Assembly (NCBI GenBank): GCA_964291635.2
Contig: OZ219892.1
Span: 1-64,000, forward strand
Origin: JAPPHA01 sp964291635
GTDB taxonomy: Bacteria; Pseudomonadota; Alphaproteobacteria; Rhodobacterales; Rhodobacteraceae
DNA length: 64,000 nucleotides
Direction of reading: 5' to 3'
A program made the position numbers and the translations under genes. How positions within the stretch are numbered: position 1 is the stretch's first letter; the number at the start of each line of letters is the position of its first letter. Positions 46,901 through 55,600 of the stretch are shown here, piece by piece. The notes below the pieces were generated by a model. It worked only from the letters and a program-made list of their open reading frames with translations, had not been told where the DNA came from and ran no database searches.

Positions 46901-48166
46901 TCACGACCCGGTTGCCGACAACTCCAGCCGATCGCCAAAAACCCTGAGCGGTTCACACCCGCGCAACACGGTATCCTCATTGACCACGACTTCCTCGAGG
47001 TCTTCAAATCCGGGCAGGTCGAACATCGTGTCGAGCAGGATGTCTTCCATGATCGATCGCAGGCCCCTGGCGCCAGTCTTGCGTTCAATGGCGCGCGATG
47101 CAATGGCCTTCAAGGCCTCGGGGGTGAACTTCAGCACAACGTCCTCGAGTTCGAAAAGGCGCTGGTATTGCTTGACCAATGCGTTCTTTGGTTCGGTAAG
47201 GATTGCAACCAGCGAATCTTCATCGAGGTCTGACAGTGTCGCGATGACCGGAAGGCGTCCGATGAATTCCGGAATCAGCCCATATTTCAACAGGTCTTCG
47301 GGCTCGAGGGACTCGAGCATCTCACCGGTCTCCCTCGTGTCCTCGTCCCTGACATCCGCCCCAAACCCGATCGCCGACCCGCGCCCACGCCGCGCGATGA
47401 CTTTCTCCAGGCCGGCGAATGCGCCGCCGCAAATGAAAAGGATGTTGGTCGTGTCGACCTGCATGAATTCCTGCTGGGGATGTTTCCTGCCGCCCTGTGG
47501 TGGGACCGAGGCAACCGTACCTTCCATGATCTTGAGAAGGGCCTGCTGGACTCCCTCGCCGGAAACATCACGCGTTATCGAGGGATTATCCGCCTTTCTC
47601 GTGATCTTGTCGACTTCATCGATATAGACGATGCCCCTCTGGGCACGTTCAACGTTATACTCCGCGGCTTGCAGCAACTTGAGAATGATGTTCTCGACAT
47701 CTTCCCCGACATAACCTGCCTCCGTCAGTGTCGTGGCGTCGGCCATGGTAAAGGGAACTTCGAGAATTCTGGCCAGGGTCTGGGCAAGCAGGGTCTTGCC
47801 GCAACCCGTGGGGCCAATGAGCAGAATATTCGACTTGACCAACTCGATTTCGGAGTTCTTTTCGTCGTGGTTGAGGCGTTTGTAATGGTTGTGCACGGCG
47901 ACCGAGAGGACACGCTTAGCCATGTCCTGCCCGATGACATAATCGTCAAGAACCTTGCAGATTTCGGCAGGAACAGGAACTCCGTCCGAGGTCGCCGACA
48001 ACCCGCTTCTGACTTCTTCGCGGATGATGTCCATGCACAGCTCGACGCATTCATCGCAGATGAACACGGTTGGTCCGGCGATCAGTTTGCGAACCTCATG
48101 CTGGCTCTTGCCGCAAAACGAGCAATAGAGCGTGTTTCCGGAATTCTTGCCTTTGGTTTTTGCCAT
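46901..48166 (-). CDS. clpX: ATP-dependent Clp protease ATP-binding subunit ClpX
   Basis: A 421-aa AAA+ unfoldase that feeds substrates to ClpP. The N-terminal zinc-binding domain has LYCSFCGKSQHEV and FICDECVELC (four Cys). Walker A is GPTGCGKT, Walker B is VYIDEVDKI, and RGRGSAIGFG is the pore (RKH-type) loop region. The IGF-type ClpP-binding loop region follows at IGFGADVRDEDT. It lies downstream of clpP on the same strand with a 230-base gap that may contain its own promoter. Confidence 0.98.
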   Translation of the reverse strand: MAKTKGKNSGNTLYCSFCGKSQHEVRKLIAGPTVFICDECVELCMDIIREEVRSGLSATSDGVPVPAEICKVLDDYVIGQDMAKRVLSVAVHNHYKRLNHDEKNSEIELVKSNILLIGPTGCGKTLLAQTLARILEVPFTMADATTLTEAGYVGEDVENIILKLLQAAEYNVERAQRGIVYIDEVDKITRKADNPSITRDVSGEGVQQALLKIMEGTVASVPPQGGRKHPQQEFMQVDTTNILFICGGAFAGLEKVIARRGRGSAIGFGADVRDEDTRETGEMLESLEPEDLLKYGLIPEFIGRLPVIATLSDLDEDSLVAILTEPKNALVKQYQRLFELEDVVLKFTPEALKAIASRAIERKTGARGLRSIMEDILLDTMFDLPGFEDLEEVVVNEDTVLRGCEPLRVFGDRLELSATGS

Positions 48167-48396
48167 CCCCGCCTTCTCCTGCCGTTACTGCCCTTCGGGT
48201 GACGGTGTTACAAGGCCGTTTACTCACGCACTGCCCTGTGCCTCATTGGTGCGAACCTAGTGTAGAAACTGCCGAGGTACAACGCGTCTCTGATCGCACT
48301 TGAACGAGGCATCGGCAGTCACCGGATCAACGATCCCAGCCTAATTCCGCACCCCCCATTTTTTCAGCCTGTGTCCCCGTGGACCGTAGCCCGGGA

Positions 48397-49026
48397 TCAC
48401 TCCGTCGGGGCAGCATCTTCCCGTTTTTCGACGATTTCATCAATGAGCCCCCAGTCCTTCGCTTCTTCGGCAGACATGAAGTTGTCGCGATCAAGAGCGG
48501 TTTCAACATCTTCGAGCGGTTTCCCGGTATGAGATACATATATTCTGTTCAACCGGTCCTTGAGATCAAGGATTTCCCTTGCATGCAAGGCAATGTCCGA
48601 TGCGGTTCCCTGGAATCCGCCCGACGGCTGGTGCACCATGATCCGGCTGTTCGGCAGGGCGTAACGCATGCCGGGTTCACCTGCTGCGAGCAAAAGGGCC
48701 CCCATGGACGCGGCTTGTCCAATGCAAAGTGTCGAGACCTGGGGACGAATGTACTGCATGGTATCATAGATCGACATTCCGGATGACACGATCCCGCCCG
48801 GGCTGTTGATGTACATTGCTATGTCCTTCTTGGGGCTTTCCGCTTCCAGGTACAGCAATTGTGCGACGACCAGAGTGGCGGTCAAGTCCTGGACGGGCCC
48901 TGACACGAACACGATTCGCTCCTTCAGCAGCCGTGAATAGATATCGTAGGCCCGCTCCCCTCTCGATGTCTGTTCGACAACCATGGGAACCAGCGTGTTC
49001 GCATAGACTTCAAGCGGGTTTTTCAC
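48397..49026 (-). CDS. clpP: ATP-dependent Clp protease proteolytic subunit ClpP
   Basis: A 209-aa serine protease that forms the tetradecameric chamber. The catalytic triad is Ser107 (GQAASMGALLL), His132 (IMVHQPSGG) and Asp181 (ALDRDNF). NSPGGIVSSGMSIYDTMQYI is the oxyanion and handle region. It is preceded by tig and followed by clpX, the conserved tig-clpP-clpX order. Length is standard. Confidence 0.98.
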   Translation of the reverse strand: MKNPLEVYANTLVPMVVEQTSRGERAYDIYSRLLKERIVFVSGPVQDLTATLVVAQLLYLEAESPKKDIAMYINSPGGIVSSGMSIYDTMQYIRPQVSTLCIGQAASMGALLLAAGEPGMRYALPNSRIMVHQPSGGFQGTASDIALHAREILDLKDRLNRIYVSHTGKPLEDVETALDRDNFMSAEEAKDWGLIDEIVEKREDAAPTE

Positions 49027-49140
49027 CTGTACGTCTCCATTCTGCCTGCGTTTTTCCAGTTTCGTCCACTCATTCTAGAGAAACCGGCGTGCGGACAAGG
49101 CCGTGATCGAATTGATTTCAAGGTAATCCAGCCGGGAAAT

Positions 49141-50609
49141 TCAAGACTCGAGTGTCCGCGACATGGTCGCGATTTCGTCGAGGCTCGCACTTTTTTCCGT
49201 GACATTTACCTGTGAAAGGATCCAGTTGGCGACCTTTATCTCCAGGCACGCATTGAACAGGGTGTCACGAATTTGCCGGTTTGGCAGGATTTGCTCTTTC
49301 CAAACCTTGAGAGAAACGGGACGGTATTTCGAGCTGTACTCCTTGTACATGTCGCTCTCCGACACGGAAATATCCCGCTCTTTGGCAATCTGCGTAAACA
49401 GAAACCCCGTGCGAAGACGGCGGACGGCAATCCGGTGCAGTTCGTCATCGGATTGCCGGGTTCCCTTGTCCCCGGAAATTCCGTCGGGATCTTCAGGTGA
49501 GCCAGGAGATTCCTCGCCGCCTGCAACTTGCTCCGGATCCGCGTCATTCCCGGTCGAGTTACCGGTTCCACCGTCTTCCTGCCGGGCGCTTGGGGCGTTC
49601 CGGTCCTCATCGTCTTCCTCCGGTCCTTCCTGCTGCTCACCGGCGTCAGCTTGTCCAAGCGCCTGCCTAAGTCGATCGATTTCTTCTTCCAGGACTTTCG
49701 GTGGAAGTTCGAAATCCAGTCTTTCCACCAGTTCACCCAACAAGCGGGCCTTGACTATCTGTTCTGCAGCTATGGCGGAGTCGGATCTCAGGTTCTCTCG
49801 AATGCGGTCCTTCAATTCGTCCAGGGTTTTGAAACCGAGCAATTCCGCCAGTTCCTGGTTGATTTCCCTCGGTTGCGGGCATTTGATCGCGCCGATTTCG
49901 CAATCGAACAAAGCCTGTTTGCCCGCTATTGCCTTGTCCGAATGATTCGCGGGAATCGTCACTTCGACCGTGCGCCGGTCTCCCGCCCTGGTCCCCAGGA
50001 GCTGCTGCTCGAATCCAGGATGAATGTACCGGATCCGATGATCACGGGGAAATCCGCGGCGTTGAGGCGATCGACCGGAACCTCGTCGACCGTTGCAGTG
50101 AAACTGACGACAACCTTGTCTTGCAGGCAAGCCCCTTCGTCTTCCTGCCTGTCAACGTAATCGGGATGCGAGCCGGCATATCCTTCGAGCGCTTTGTCGA
50201 CATCCTGCTCATCCACGACCGGGTTCGGACGCTCGATGCGGATACCGGAAAGGTCAACTTGCGGAACAACCGGCGTACACTCGTAGGAAAACTCAATGTT
50301 GATGTCGGGATCGTCGGGCGCGTTCTTCAATTCAACCGTAGGCTGCCTTACAGGCTTTTCGTCCTTTTTAGCCAGATGTTCACTGATGCCTGTTTGAACG
50401 ACTTCCATCCACACGTTTGCCCGGGTGCGCTTGCCGTATATCCTGCGGAGCACGGACACAGGAGCTTTTCCCCGGCGAAATCCCTTGATCTGGGCTGTAA
50501 CGCCGAGTTCCTTGAGTTTTTCCGTAACCCTTTCGTCAACCTCCTCGGCCGTTGCGGTCAAGGTGCAGGAGCGGGACAGGCCCTCGTTGAGATTCTCGGT
50601 GATTTCCAT
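49141..50609 (-). pseudogene. tig: Trigger factor gene with a 1-base frameshift
   Basis: Ribosome-bound chaperone with prolyl isomerase activity. From ATG 50609 (MEITENLNEGLSRSCTL) the frame runs through the ribosome-binding motif QIKGFRRGKAPVSVLRRIYG and into the PPIase domain to FPVIIGSGTFI. The homology then moves to another frame (PGFEQQLLGTRAGDRRTVEV) and continues to the natural end at 49141. One C missing from the run at 50038-50039 (GG on the plus strand) explains the shift. The C-terminal domain carries an unusual acidic insertion (EQQEGPEEDDEDRN). If real, the cell makes only a truncated protein; a base-calling error is equally plausible. Confidence 0.9.
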
Positions 50610-50664
50610 AACTGTGGTGTTCCGATGTTGCTGACTTCGATGCAAAGGGTCCCATGAAAACATG

Positions 50665-50749
50665 TGGTGCGGGTGGAGGGACTTGAACCCCCATGCCTCG
50701 CGGCGCCAAATCCTAAATCTGGTGCGTCTGCCAATTCCGCCACACCCGC
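50665..50749 (-). tRNA. leuT: tRNA-Leu (anticodon UAG)
   Basis: Minus-strand tRNA. Acceptor GCGGGTG pairs with CACCCGC and is followed by an encoded CCA (50665-50667). The anticodon arm is CCAGA-TTTAGGA-TTTGG, giving TAG; a long variable arm (GGCGCCGCGAGGCAT region) and a GGTTCAAGTCC T arm fit a class II tRNA. It lies between nnr and tig on the same strand. The symbol is by analogy. Confidence 0.95.
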
Positions 50750-50876
50750 GGAATCCGTTAACGAGTGGCAGTGACTGCCACCCGAAACCGGCGCACTTCT
50801 AGCAAAGGCGTTGCAGCATTGCGAGAGAAAATCGCCATTCGAAAAACCGGTTGACGGCGTGAACAGGGCGCGGAAT

Positions 50877-52478
50877 TCAGGGGGCTTGCCGCCCTGTTTC
50901 CGCAGGTCGATTGACGCCTATCGATGCAAATAGCGGTGGAAGTTCCTCGGCGATGTCCTCCGAGACCAGTCCGGGTCCGAATTGACGCGCCGCCTCGGTG
51001 TGCAGGTATACGGCAGACGCCGCGGCTTGATGCGGCTCGAGTCCGCGCCCGAGCAATCCCGCAATCATTCCGGCAAGGACGTCACCCGATCCGGCTGTCG
51101 CGAGCCATGGAACGGATCTGCTTCCCGTTGCCGCGTTGAGCCAGGGAACCTTTCCGGGGGTCGCAATAATGGTATCCGCGCCCTTGAGAACAACCGTACA
51201 CCCTGCCCGCCCCGCAGCCTCCCTTGCCGCGTCGATCCGGGAATACGCAGGCCATGTCTCGGGAATGCGGACATGTTTTTCCGATATGTCGGGAAACAAC
51301 CGGGAGAATTCTCCAAGATGCGGAGTCAGGACAACCTTCGGGTGAAGCCTCCTCATGAGCGAACAGGGCGTGTCCCCCCACATGGTCAGAGCATCGGCAT
51401 CCAGTACCAGGAACCTGCCAGAGCGAAGGAGCGCAGAGACCAGACGGCGGGCCCCGGAGTGCAATCCGAGGCCAGGACCCACGCACAGGGAGTTGATGCG
51501 CGCATCGGCCAGGATGTGTTCGAGGTCGCCATGCCGGTCGAATCTCCTGGTCATGATCGCGTTCAATTGTGCCGCGTGTTCAACCAGGGCCGAATTCTCA
51601 CAGGCAATCGTCACGAGCCCGGCGCCGATCCGGAGGGCTCCCCTTGCCGCGAGACGCGCAGCACCACCCCGGCCGGCGGGACCGGACACGATCAGCGTAT
51701 GGCCATGAACGTACTTGTGGTGTTCGGCGCGCTTTTCGAGAGATGTCGTCAGGGCGAGTGTCTCGAGCCCCGTGAGCATTGCGGCGGGATCGCTGCTGTC
51801 TTCCAGTGTAATGTCCCTGACGACGACGTCTCCGCAGCAACCGGCGCCTTCCGCAAGGAAGTGTCCCGGCTTGGCGGCATGAAATGTGACCGTCAGGTCG
51901 AAGGGCGGTACCGGATTCAGCAACCGGCCGCTGTCGGAGCAGACACCGCTCGGAACATCGATGGCGACCATTGCCAGTGGCGCCCGGCAAGACGCTTCCA
52001 TGAGCAAACCGTCAAGGCCACCTCCAAGAGGGCGGCTGAGGCCGGTTCCGAAAAGAGAGTCGACGAGGATTGTCTTCCCTTTCGTAATCCATTGGGAGGC
52101 CGTTTTGTCTCGCGCGCCGATGGGGTGGATATCTCCGAGCCGACGCCATTTCTCGAGGTTGGCGGCCGCATCCGGAGGGATTCTGTCTGCCCTCCCGAAC
52201 ATCGCCACCCGCACGGGCCATCCAAGTTCAGCGAGCAGTCGCGCGACAACAAAGCCGTCACCACCATTGTTGCCCGGGCCGCAGAATACGAGGACGTCAC
52301 GATCCGGGCCTGGCGCTCCGGCGCCGTCGCTGCGACGTGCGCCCCATCGCCGGCAGATCTCCTCGACAACAGCCTCGCCGGCGCGTTCCATGAGACATTC
52401 ACCGCTTCGGCGACCGGACCGGATCATGTCCGTTTCCAGTCGGCGCATCTGTCCTGACGTCAAGACCCGATCCATCAT
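50877..52478 (-). CDS. nnr: Bifunctional NAD(P)HX epimerase/dehydratase
   Basis: A 533-aa metabolite-repair enzyme. The N-terminal YjeF/NnrE domain (VFCGPGNNGGDGFVVARLL, VDSLFGTGLSRPL, VAIDVPSGVCSDSG) epimerises hydrated NAD(P)H. The C-terminal NnrD domain (SGPAGRGGAARLAARGALRI, VLTPHLGEFSRLFPD, ATAGSGDVLAGMIAGLLGRG) dehydrates it using ADP or ATP. The fused two-domain length is the usual bacterial form. Two ATGs are adjacent at the start (52478 and 52475). It diverges from glnB, a common alphaproteobacterial arrangement. Confidence 0.95.
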   Translation of the reverse strand: MMDRVLTSGQMRRLETDMIRSGRRSGECLMERAGEAVVEEICRRWGARRSDGAGAPGPDRDVLVFCGPGNNGGDGFVVARLLAELGWPVRVAMFGRADRIPPDAAANLEKWRRLGDIHPIGARDKTASQWITKGKTILVDSLFGTGLSRPLGGGLDGLLMEASCRAPLAMVAIDVPSGVCSDSGRLLNPVPPFDLTVTFHAAKPGHFLAEGAGCCGDVVVRDITLEDSSDPAAMLTGLETLALTTSLEKRAEHHKYVHGHTLIVSGPAGRGGAARLAARGALRIGAGLVTIACENSALVEHAAQLNAIMTRRFDRHGDLEHILADARINSLCVGPGLGLHSGARRLVSALLRSGRFLVLDADALTMWGDTPCSLMRRLHPKVVLTPHLGEFSRLFPDISEKHVRIPETWPAYSRIDAAREAAGRAGCTVVLKGADTIIATPGKVPWLNAATGSRSVPWLATAGSGDVLAGMIAGLLGRGLEPHQAAASAVYLHTEAARQFGPGLVSEDIAEELPPLFASIGVNRPAETGRQAP

Positions 52479-52667
52479 CGTGATTCCATTTTGGTTATCA
52501 TTTGTGCAATTTGCCTATCCCGCGATCAATTCAAGCCGAATTCGAGGACAATGCCATGTGCGCCCCATCCGGTTGAATTGCCCGAAAGTACGGGACGTGG
52601 TGAGTCGCGCGCACGGCGATTGGCCAAACCCTGAATTCGAAACTTCGGTGATCAAGGAACGACGACA

Positions 52668-53006
52668 ATGAAAAAGATCGAGGCGATAATCAAACCGTTC
52701 AAGCTTGACGAAGTCAAGGAAGCGTTACAGGAGACCGGCATCCAGGGGCTGTCAGTGATCGAGGCGAAAGGATTCGGTCGCCAGAAAGGACATACCGAAC
52801 TCTACCGAGGTGCAGAATACATCGTTGACTTTCTGCCGAAGGTAAAGATTGAGGTCGTGCTTGCCGACGATCAGCTTGAAGCCGCAATTGAAGCCATCGT
52901 CAAGGCGGCCAGGACGGACAAGATCGGAGATGGAAAGATATTCGTTTACGAGATCGAACAGGCCGTCCGCATCCGGACCGGAGAGGAAGGGGTTGACGCT
53001 CTTTAG
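52668..53006 (+). CDS. glnB: Nitrogen regulatory protein P-II (GlnB)
   Basis: A 112-aa trimeric signal protein that senses 2-oxoglutarate and ATP/ADP and controls glutamine synthetase adenylylation and NtrB. The uridylylated residue is Tyr51 in the T-loop (GHTELYRGAEYIVDFLPKVK). Also present are the family start KKIEAIIKPFKLDEVKEAL and the B-loop region TDKIGDGKIFVYEIEQAVRI. It lies directly before glnA (57-base gap), and the pair is probably one NtrC-controlled operon, though no clear sigma-54 site was found in the 189 bases upstream. Confidence 0.98.
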   Translation: MKKIEAIIKPFKLDEVKEALQETGIQGLSVIEAKGFGRQKGHTELYRGAEYIVDFLPKVKIEVVLADDQLEAAIEAIVKAARTDKIGDGKIFVYEIEQAVRIRTGEEGVDAL

Positions 53007-53063
53007 TCTGCGGGTTTGAACCGGGTTCAACCATTGCCAACCTGAGCCAAGGAAGAAAACGAA

Positions 53064-54470
53064 ATGAGTGCCACAGAACTCCTGAAGATGATCAGCGACC
53101 ACGATGCCGCATATGTCGACTTGCGCTTTACCGACCCTCGCGGCAAGCTGCAGCATGTCACGATTGCGGCTGATCATGTCGACGAGGACTTTCTCGAAGA
53201 AGGAATGATGTTCGACGGATCCTCCATCGCGGGATGGAAGTCGATCGACCAGTCGGACATGAAGTTGATGCCGGATACGGATTCCGGGTACCTGGATCCG
53301 TTCTATGCCGAAAGAACAGTTGCCGTACATTGTTCGGTCCTGGAACCCGATACGGGCGAGGCCTATGAGCGGGATCCAAGGAGCACCGCACAGAAGGCAG
53401 AAGCCTATCTCGAGTACACCGGCGTCGGCGATACCTGCTACTTTGGACCGGAAGCCGAGTTCTTCGTGTTCGACGACGTGCGTTTTTCCAACACAATCAA
53501 CAAGGTATCTTACGAAATTGATGCAATTGACGCGTCATGGAACACCGATACCGAGTATTCCATGGGCAACATGGGGCACCGGCCGGGTGTCAAGGGGGGA
53601 TACTTTCCGGTCAACCCGACCGATGCATCGCAGGATCTCCGTTCGGAAATGCTGAGCACGATGAAGGGCATGGGGATGAAGGTGGACAAACACCACCATG
53701 AGGTCGCGTCATGCCAACATGAACTTGGCCTGATATTCAATACATTGACCCGCCAAGGCGACGAATTGCAGAAGTACAAGTACGTCATCCAGAACGTTGC
53801 GCACGCCTATGGCAAGTCTGCGACCTTCATGCCAAAGCCTGTCGCGGGCGACAATGGAACCGGCATGCATGTGAACATGTCGATCTGGAAGGGAGGCAAG
53901 ACAATCCTTGCCGGCGACAAGTACGCCGATCTGTCTCAGGAGGCGCTCTACTGCATTGGCGGCGTCCTCAAGCACGCCAAGGCGCTGAATGCATTCTCGA
54001 ACCCTGGGACGAACAGCTACAAGCGCCTGATTCCGGGATTCGAGGCTCCGGTTCTCAGAGCATACTCTGCCCGAAACCGGTCGGGATGCGTCAGGATCCC
54101 ATGGACTAACTCCCCCGGTGCCAAACGCATTGAAGTGCGCTTTCCCGACCCGTCGGCCAATCCGTATTTCTGTTTCGCGTCGGTGTTGATGGCGGCGATC
54201 GACGGCATCCGAAACCGGATCGACCCGGGAGAGGCCATGGACAAGGATCTTTACGATCTTCCACCGGAAGAACTGGCGGGAATACCGACCGTCTGCGCAT
54301 CGTTGCGCGAGGCTCTGGGTGCCCTCAAGGCCGACAAGGAGTTTCTGCTGGCCGGAGATGTATTCACGGAAAACCAGCTTGCCGGATACATGGATCTGAA
54401 ATGGGAAGAGATCTACAAGTTCGAACATACGCCCCATCCGGTCGAGTTTGAAATGTACTACAGTTGCTGA
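53064..54470 (+). CDS. glnA: Glutamine synthetase type I
   Basis: A 468-aa dodecameric enzyme joining glutamate and ammonia. Catalytic and signature segments are DGSSIAGWKSIDQSDM, FGPEAEFFVFDDVRFS, VASCQHELGL, KPVAGDNGTGMHVNMSIWK and IPGFEAPVLRAYSARNRSGC. The adenylylation target is Tyr397 (DKDLYDLPPEE), at the same position as in E. coli, so activity is expected to be switched by GlnE under control of the upstream P-II protein. A hairpin terminator follows 40 bases after the stop. Confidence 0.98.
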   Translation: MSATELLKMISDHDAAYVDLRFTDPRGKLQHVTIAADHVDEDFLEEGMMFDGSSIAGWKSIDQSDMKLMPDTDSGYLDPFYAERTVAVHCSVLEPDTGEAYERDPRSTAQKAEAYLEYTGVGDTCYFGPEAEFFVFDDVRFSNTINKVSYEIDAIDASWNTDTEYSMGNMGHRPGVKGGYFPVNPTDASQDLRSEMLSTMKGMGMKVDKHHHEVASCQHELGLIFNTLTRQGDELQKYKYVIQNVAHAYGKSATFMPKPVAGDNGTGMHVNMSIWKGGKTILAGDKYADLSQEALYCIGGVLKHAKALNAFSNPGTNSYKRLIPGFEAPVLRAYSARNRSGCVRIPWTNSPGAKRIEVRFPDPSANPYFCFASVLMAAIDGIRNRIDPGEAMDKDLYDLPPEELAGIPTVCASLREALGALKADKEFLLAGDVFTENQLAGYMDLKWEEIYKFEHTPHPVEFEMYYSC

Positions 54471-54510
54471 CCAGGGCCGGATGTCGATCACCTGACAGGC
54501 TGTTTCATCT

Positions 54511-54540
54511 TGAGGCCCCCGATTTCGGGGGCCTTTCGAT
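54511..54540 (+). terminator. Intrinsic terminator of glnB-glnA
   Basis: The stem AGGCCCCCG / CGGGGGCCT with loop ATTT is followed by TTTCGATT. It is strong and well placed, 43 bases after the glnA stop. It also faces the 3' end of the convergent PF11927 gene. Confidence 0.85.
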
Positions 54541-54612
54541 TCAGGAACCACGCTTCGAAATTCAGGATCGACAGACTGCGACTGCTTTGCCCGGTTCTTC
54601 GGCAATGAGCGT

Positions 54613-55437
54613 TCAACGATCAAGCAGAGGGCAACCCGGATCGACGTTTTCCTGAGACACGACCCATGTATGGATCCCGAAAACGACGGCTTTGGACACC
54701 GGGAGTTTTCGAAGTGTTTGCAGCTCAACGCGAATCCATTTCATTCCCTCGCCCGGCTTCAAACGCCGTGCGTTTTCACGTCTTGGCTGAAACAGGTCCG
54801 GATCGTCATAAACGAGGTTGTTGGCGCGCCAGAGCGGCCGTTCGGGAACGAGTGCGTCGAAAACACGCTGGACTCCCCGGGCGACCCGGTCGTCGTACTC
54901 CGGAATCGGTTGATGAATTGAAGTCAGTGGCCTGCCAAGTTTTTCATCGAGACTCCAGCTTGCCGGAAAACAGAGAATCCCTGCCGTGAGCACATGCTCT
55001 GTCCCGGTTTTCTGCAGAATGCAAAAGTCCTCCTGCACGAGGCGCCCGACGGTTGCGAGTGGGTGCCGGCCATCCAATAGGACCGAAACGCCGTCTGGGC
55101 GGCACACGATGTTTTTTTTCCTGCAAAACCCCCGAATTTCCGTGACGGCTTCGATGACCAGTTCCAGGAGTTCCGCCGCGGCATTCCCGGCCACGTCCAT
55201 GCAGGCAAACACATCCGGAAGGTGATGTTCAACGAGGTGGTCGCGGTAGGACATCTGCTCGCCGTAGACATCGTCAACGACCAGCCATTGGCACGGATTC
55301 AGGGGATTCAGCCCAGGTAACCTGCGGGTTCGTTCTTCACTCCACGGTCGAACGGACAATTTCGCCTGGCAAATCGCCGAAAACCGTCCTCTTTCGGATC
55401 CGTCACCAGCCCGGGTCGCCGCAGGATCGATTGCCAT
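54613..55437 (-). CDS. Heme-dependent oxidative N-demethylase-like protein (PF11927, former DUF3445)
   Basis: A 274-aa protein matching the haem-dependent oxidative N-demethylase family in ILCFPASWSLDEKLGRPLTS, IHQPIPEYDDRVARGVQRVF, RPLWRANNLVYDDPDLFQPR and LRVELQTLRKLP-type segments (here IRVELQTLRKLP). Characterised relatives remove methyl groups from secondary amines such as dimethylamine, releasing formaldehyde. The substrate here is unknown and partner subunits are absent. ATG 55437 is used; a GTG at 55458 is the alternative. It converges on glnA, whose product could capture ammonia from methylated-amine breakdown; that link is inference. Confidence 0.75.
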   Translation of the reverse strand: MAIDPAATRAGDGSERGRFSAICQAKLSVRPWSEERTRRLPGLNPLNPCQWLVVDDVYGEQMSYRDHLVEHHLPDVFACMDVAGNAAAELLELVIEAVTEIRGFCRKKNIVCRPDGVSVLLDGRHPLATVGRLVQEDFCILQKTGTEHVLTAGILCFPASWSLDEKLGRPLTSIHQPIPEYDDRVARGVQRVFDALVPERPLWRANNLVYDDPDLFQPRRENARRLKPGEGMKWIRVELQTLRKLPVSKAVVFGIHTWVVSQENVDPGCPLLDR

Positions 55438-55600
55438 GCACAGGACTCGCCGCGCCACACTTGCCTGTTAGCGACAGTTTTTCACGGCTCTTGCCGCATT
55501 CGGGCAGGAATCCCGGTCAGGCAGGATGGCCACTTTCCAGTGAATGCCGGGATCGATTCGTTTGCAGCCTGGAGACGAGTCATAGTTAGGGACAGTTCCC

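Noticed and set aside
52479..52667. Sigma-54 promoter before glnB (TTGGTTATCATTTGTGCAA)
   Set aside because: The GG-to-GC spacing is 11 instead of 10 and the flanking bases do not fit, so it was not called.
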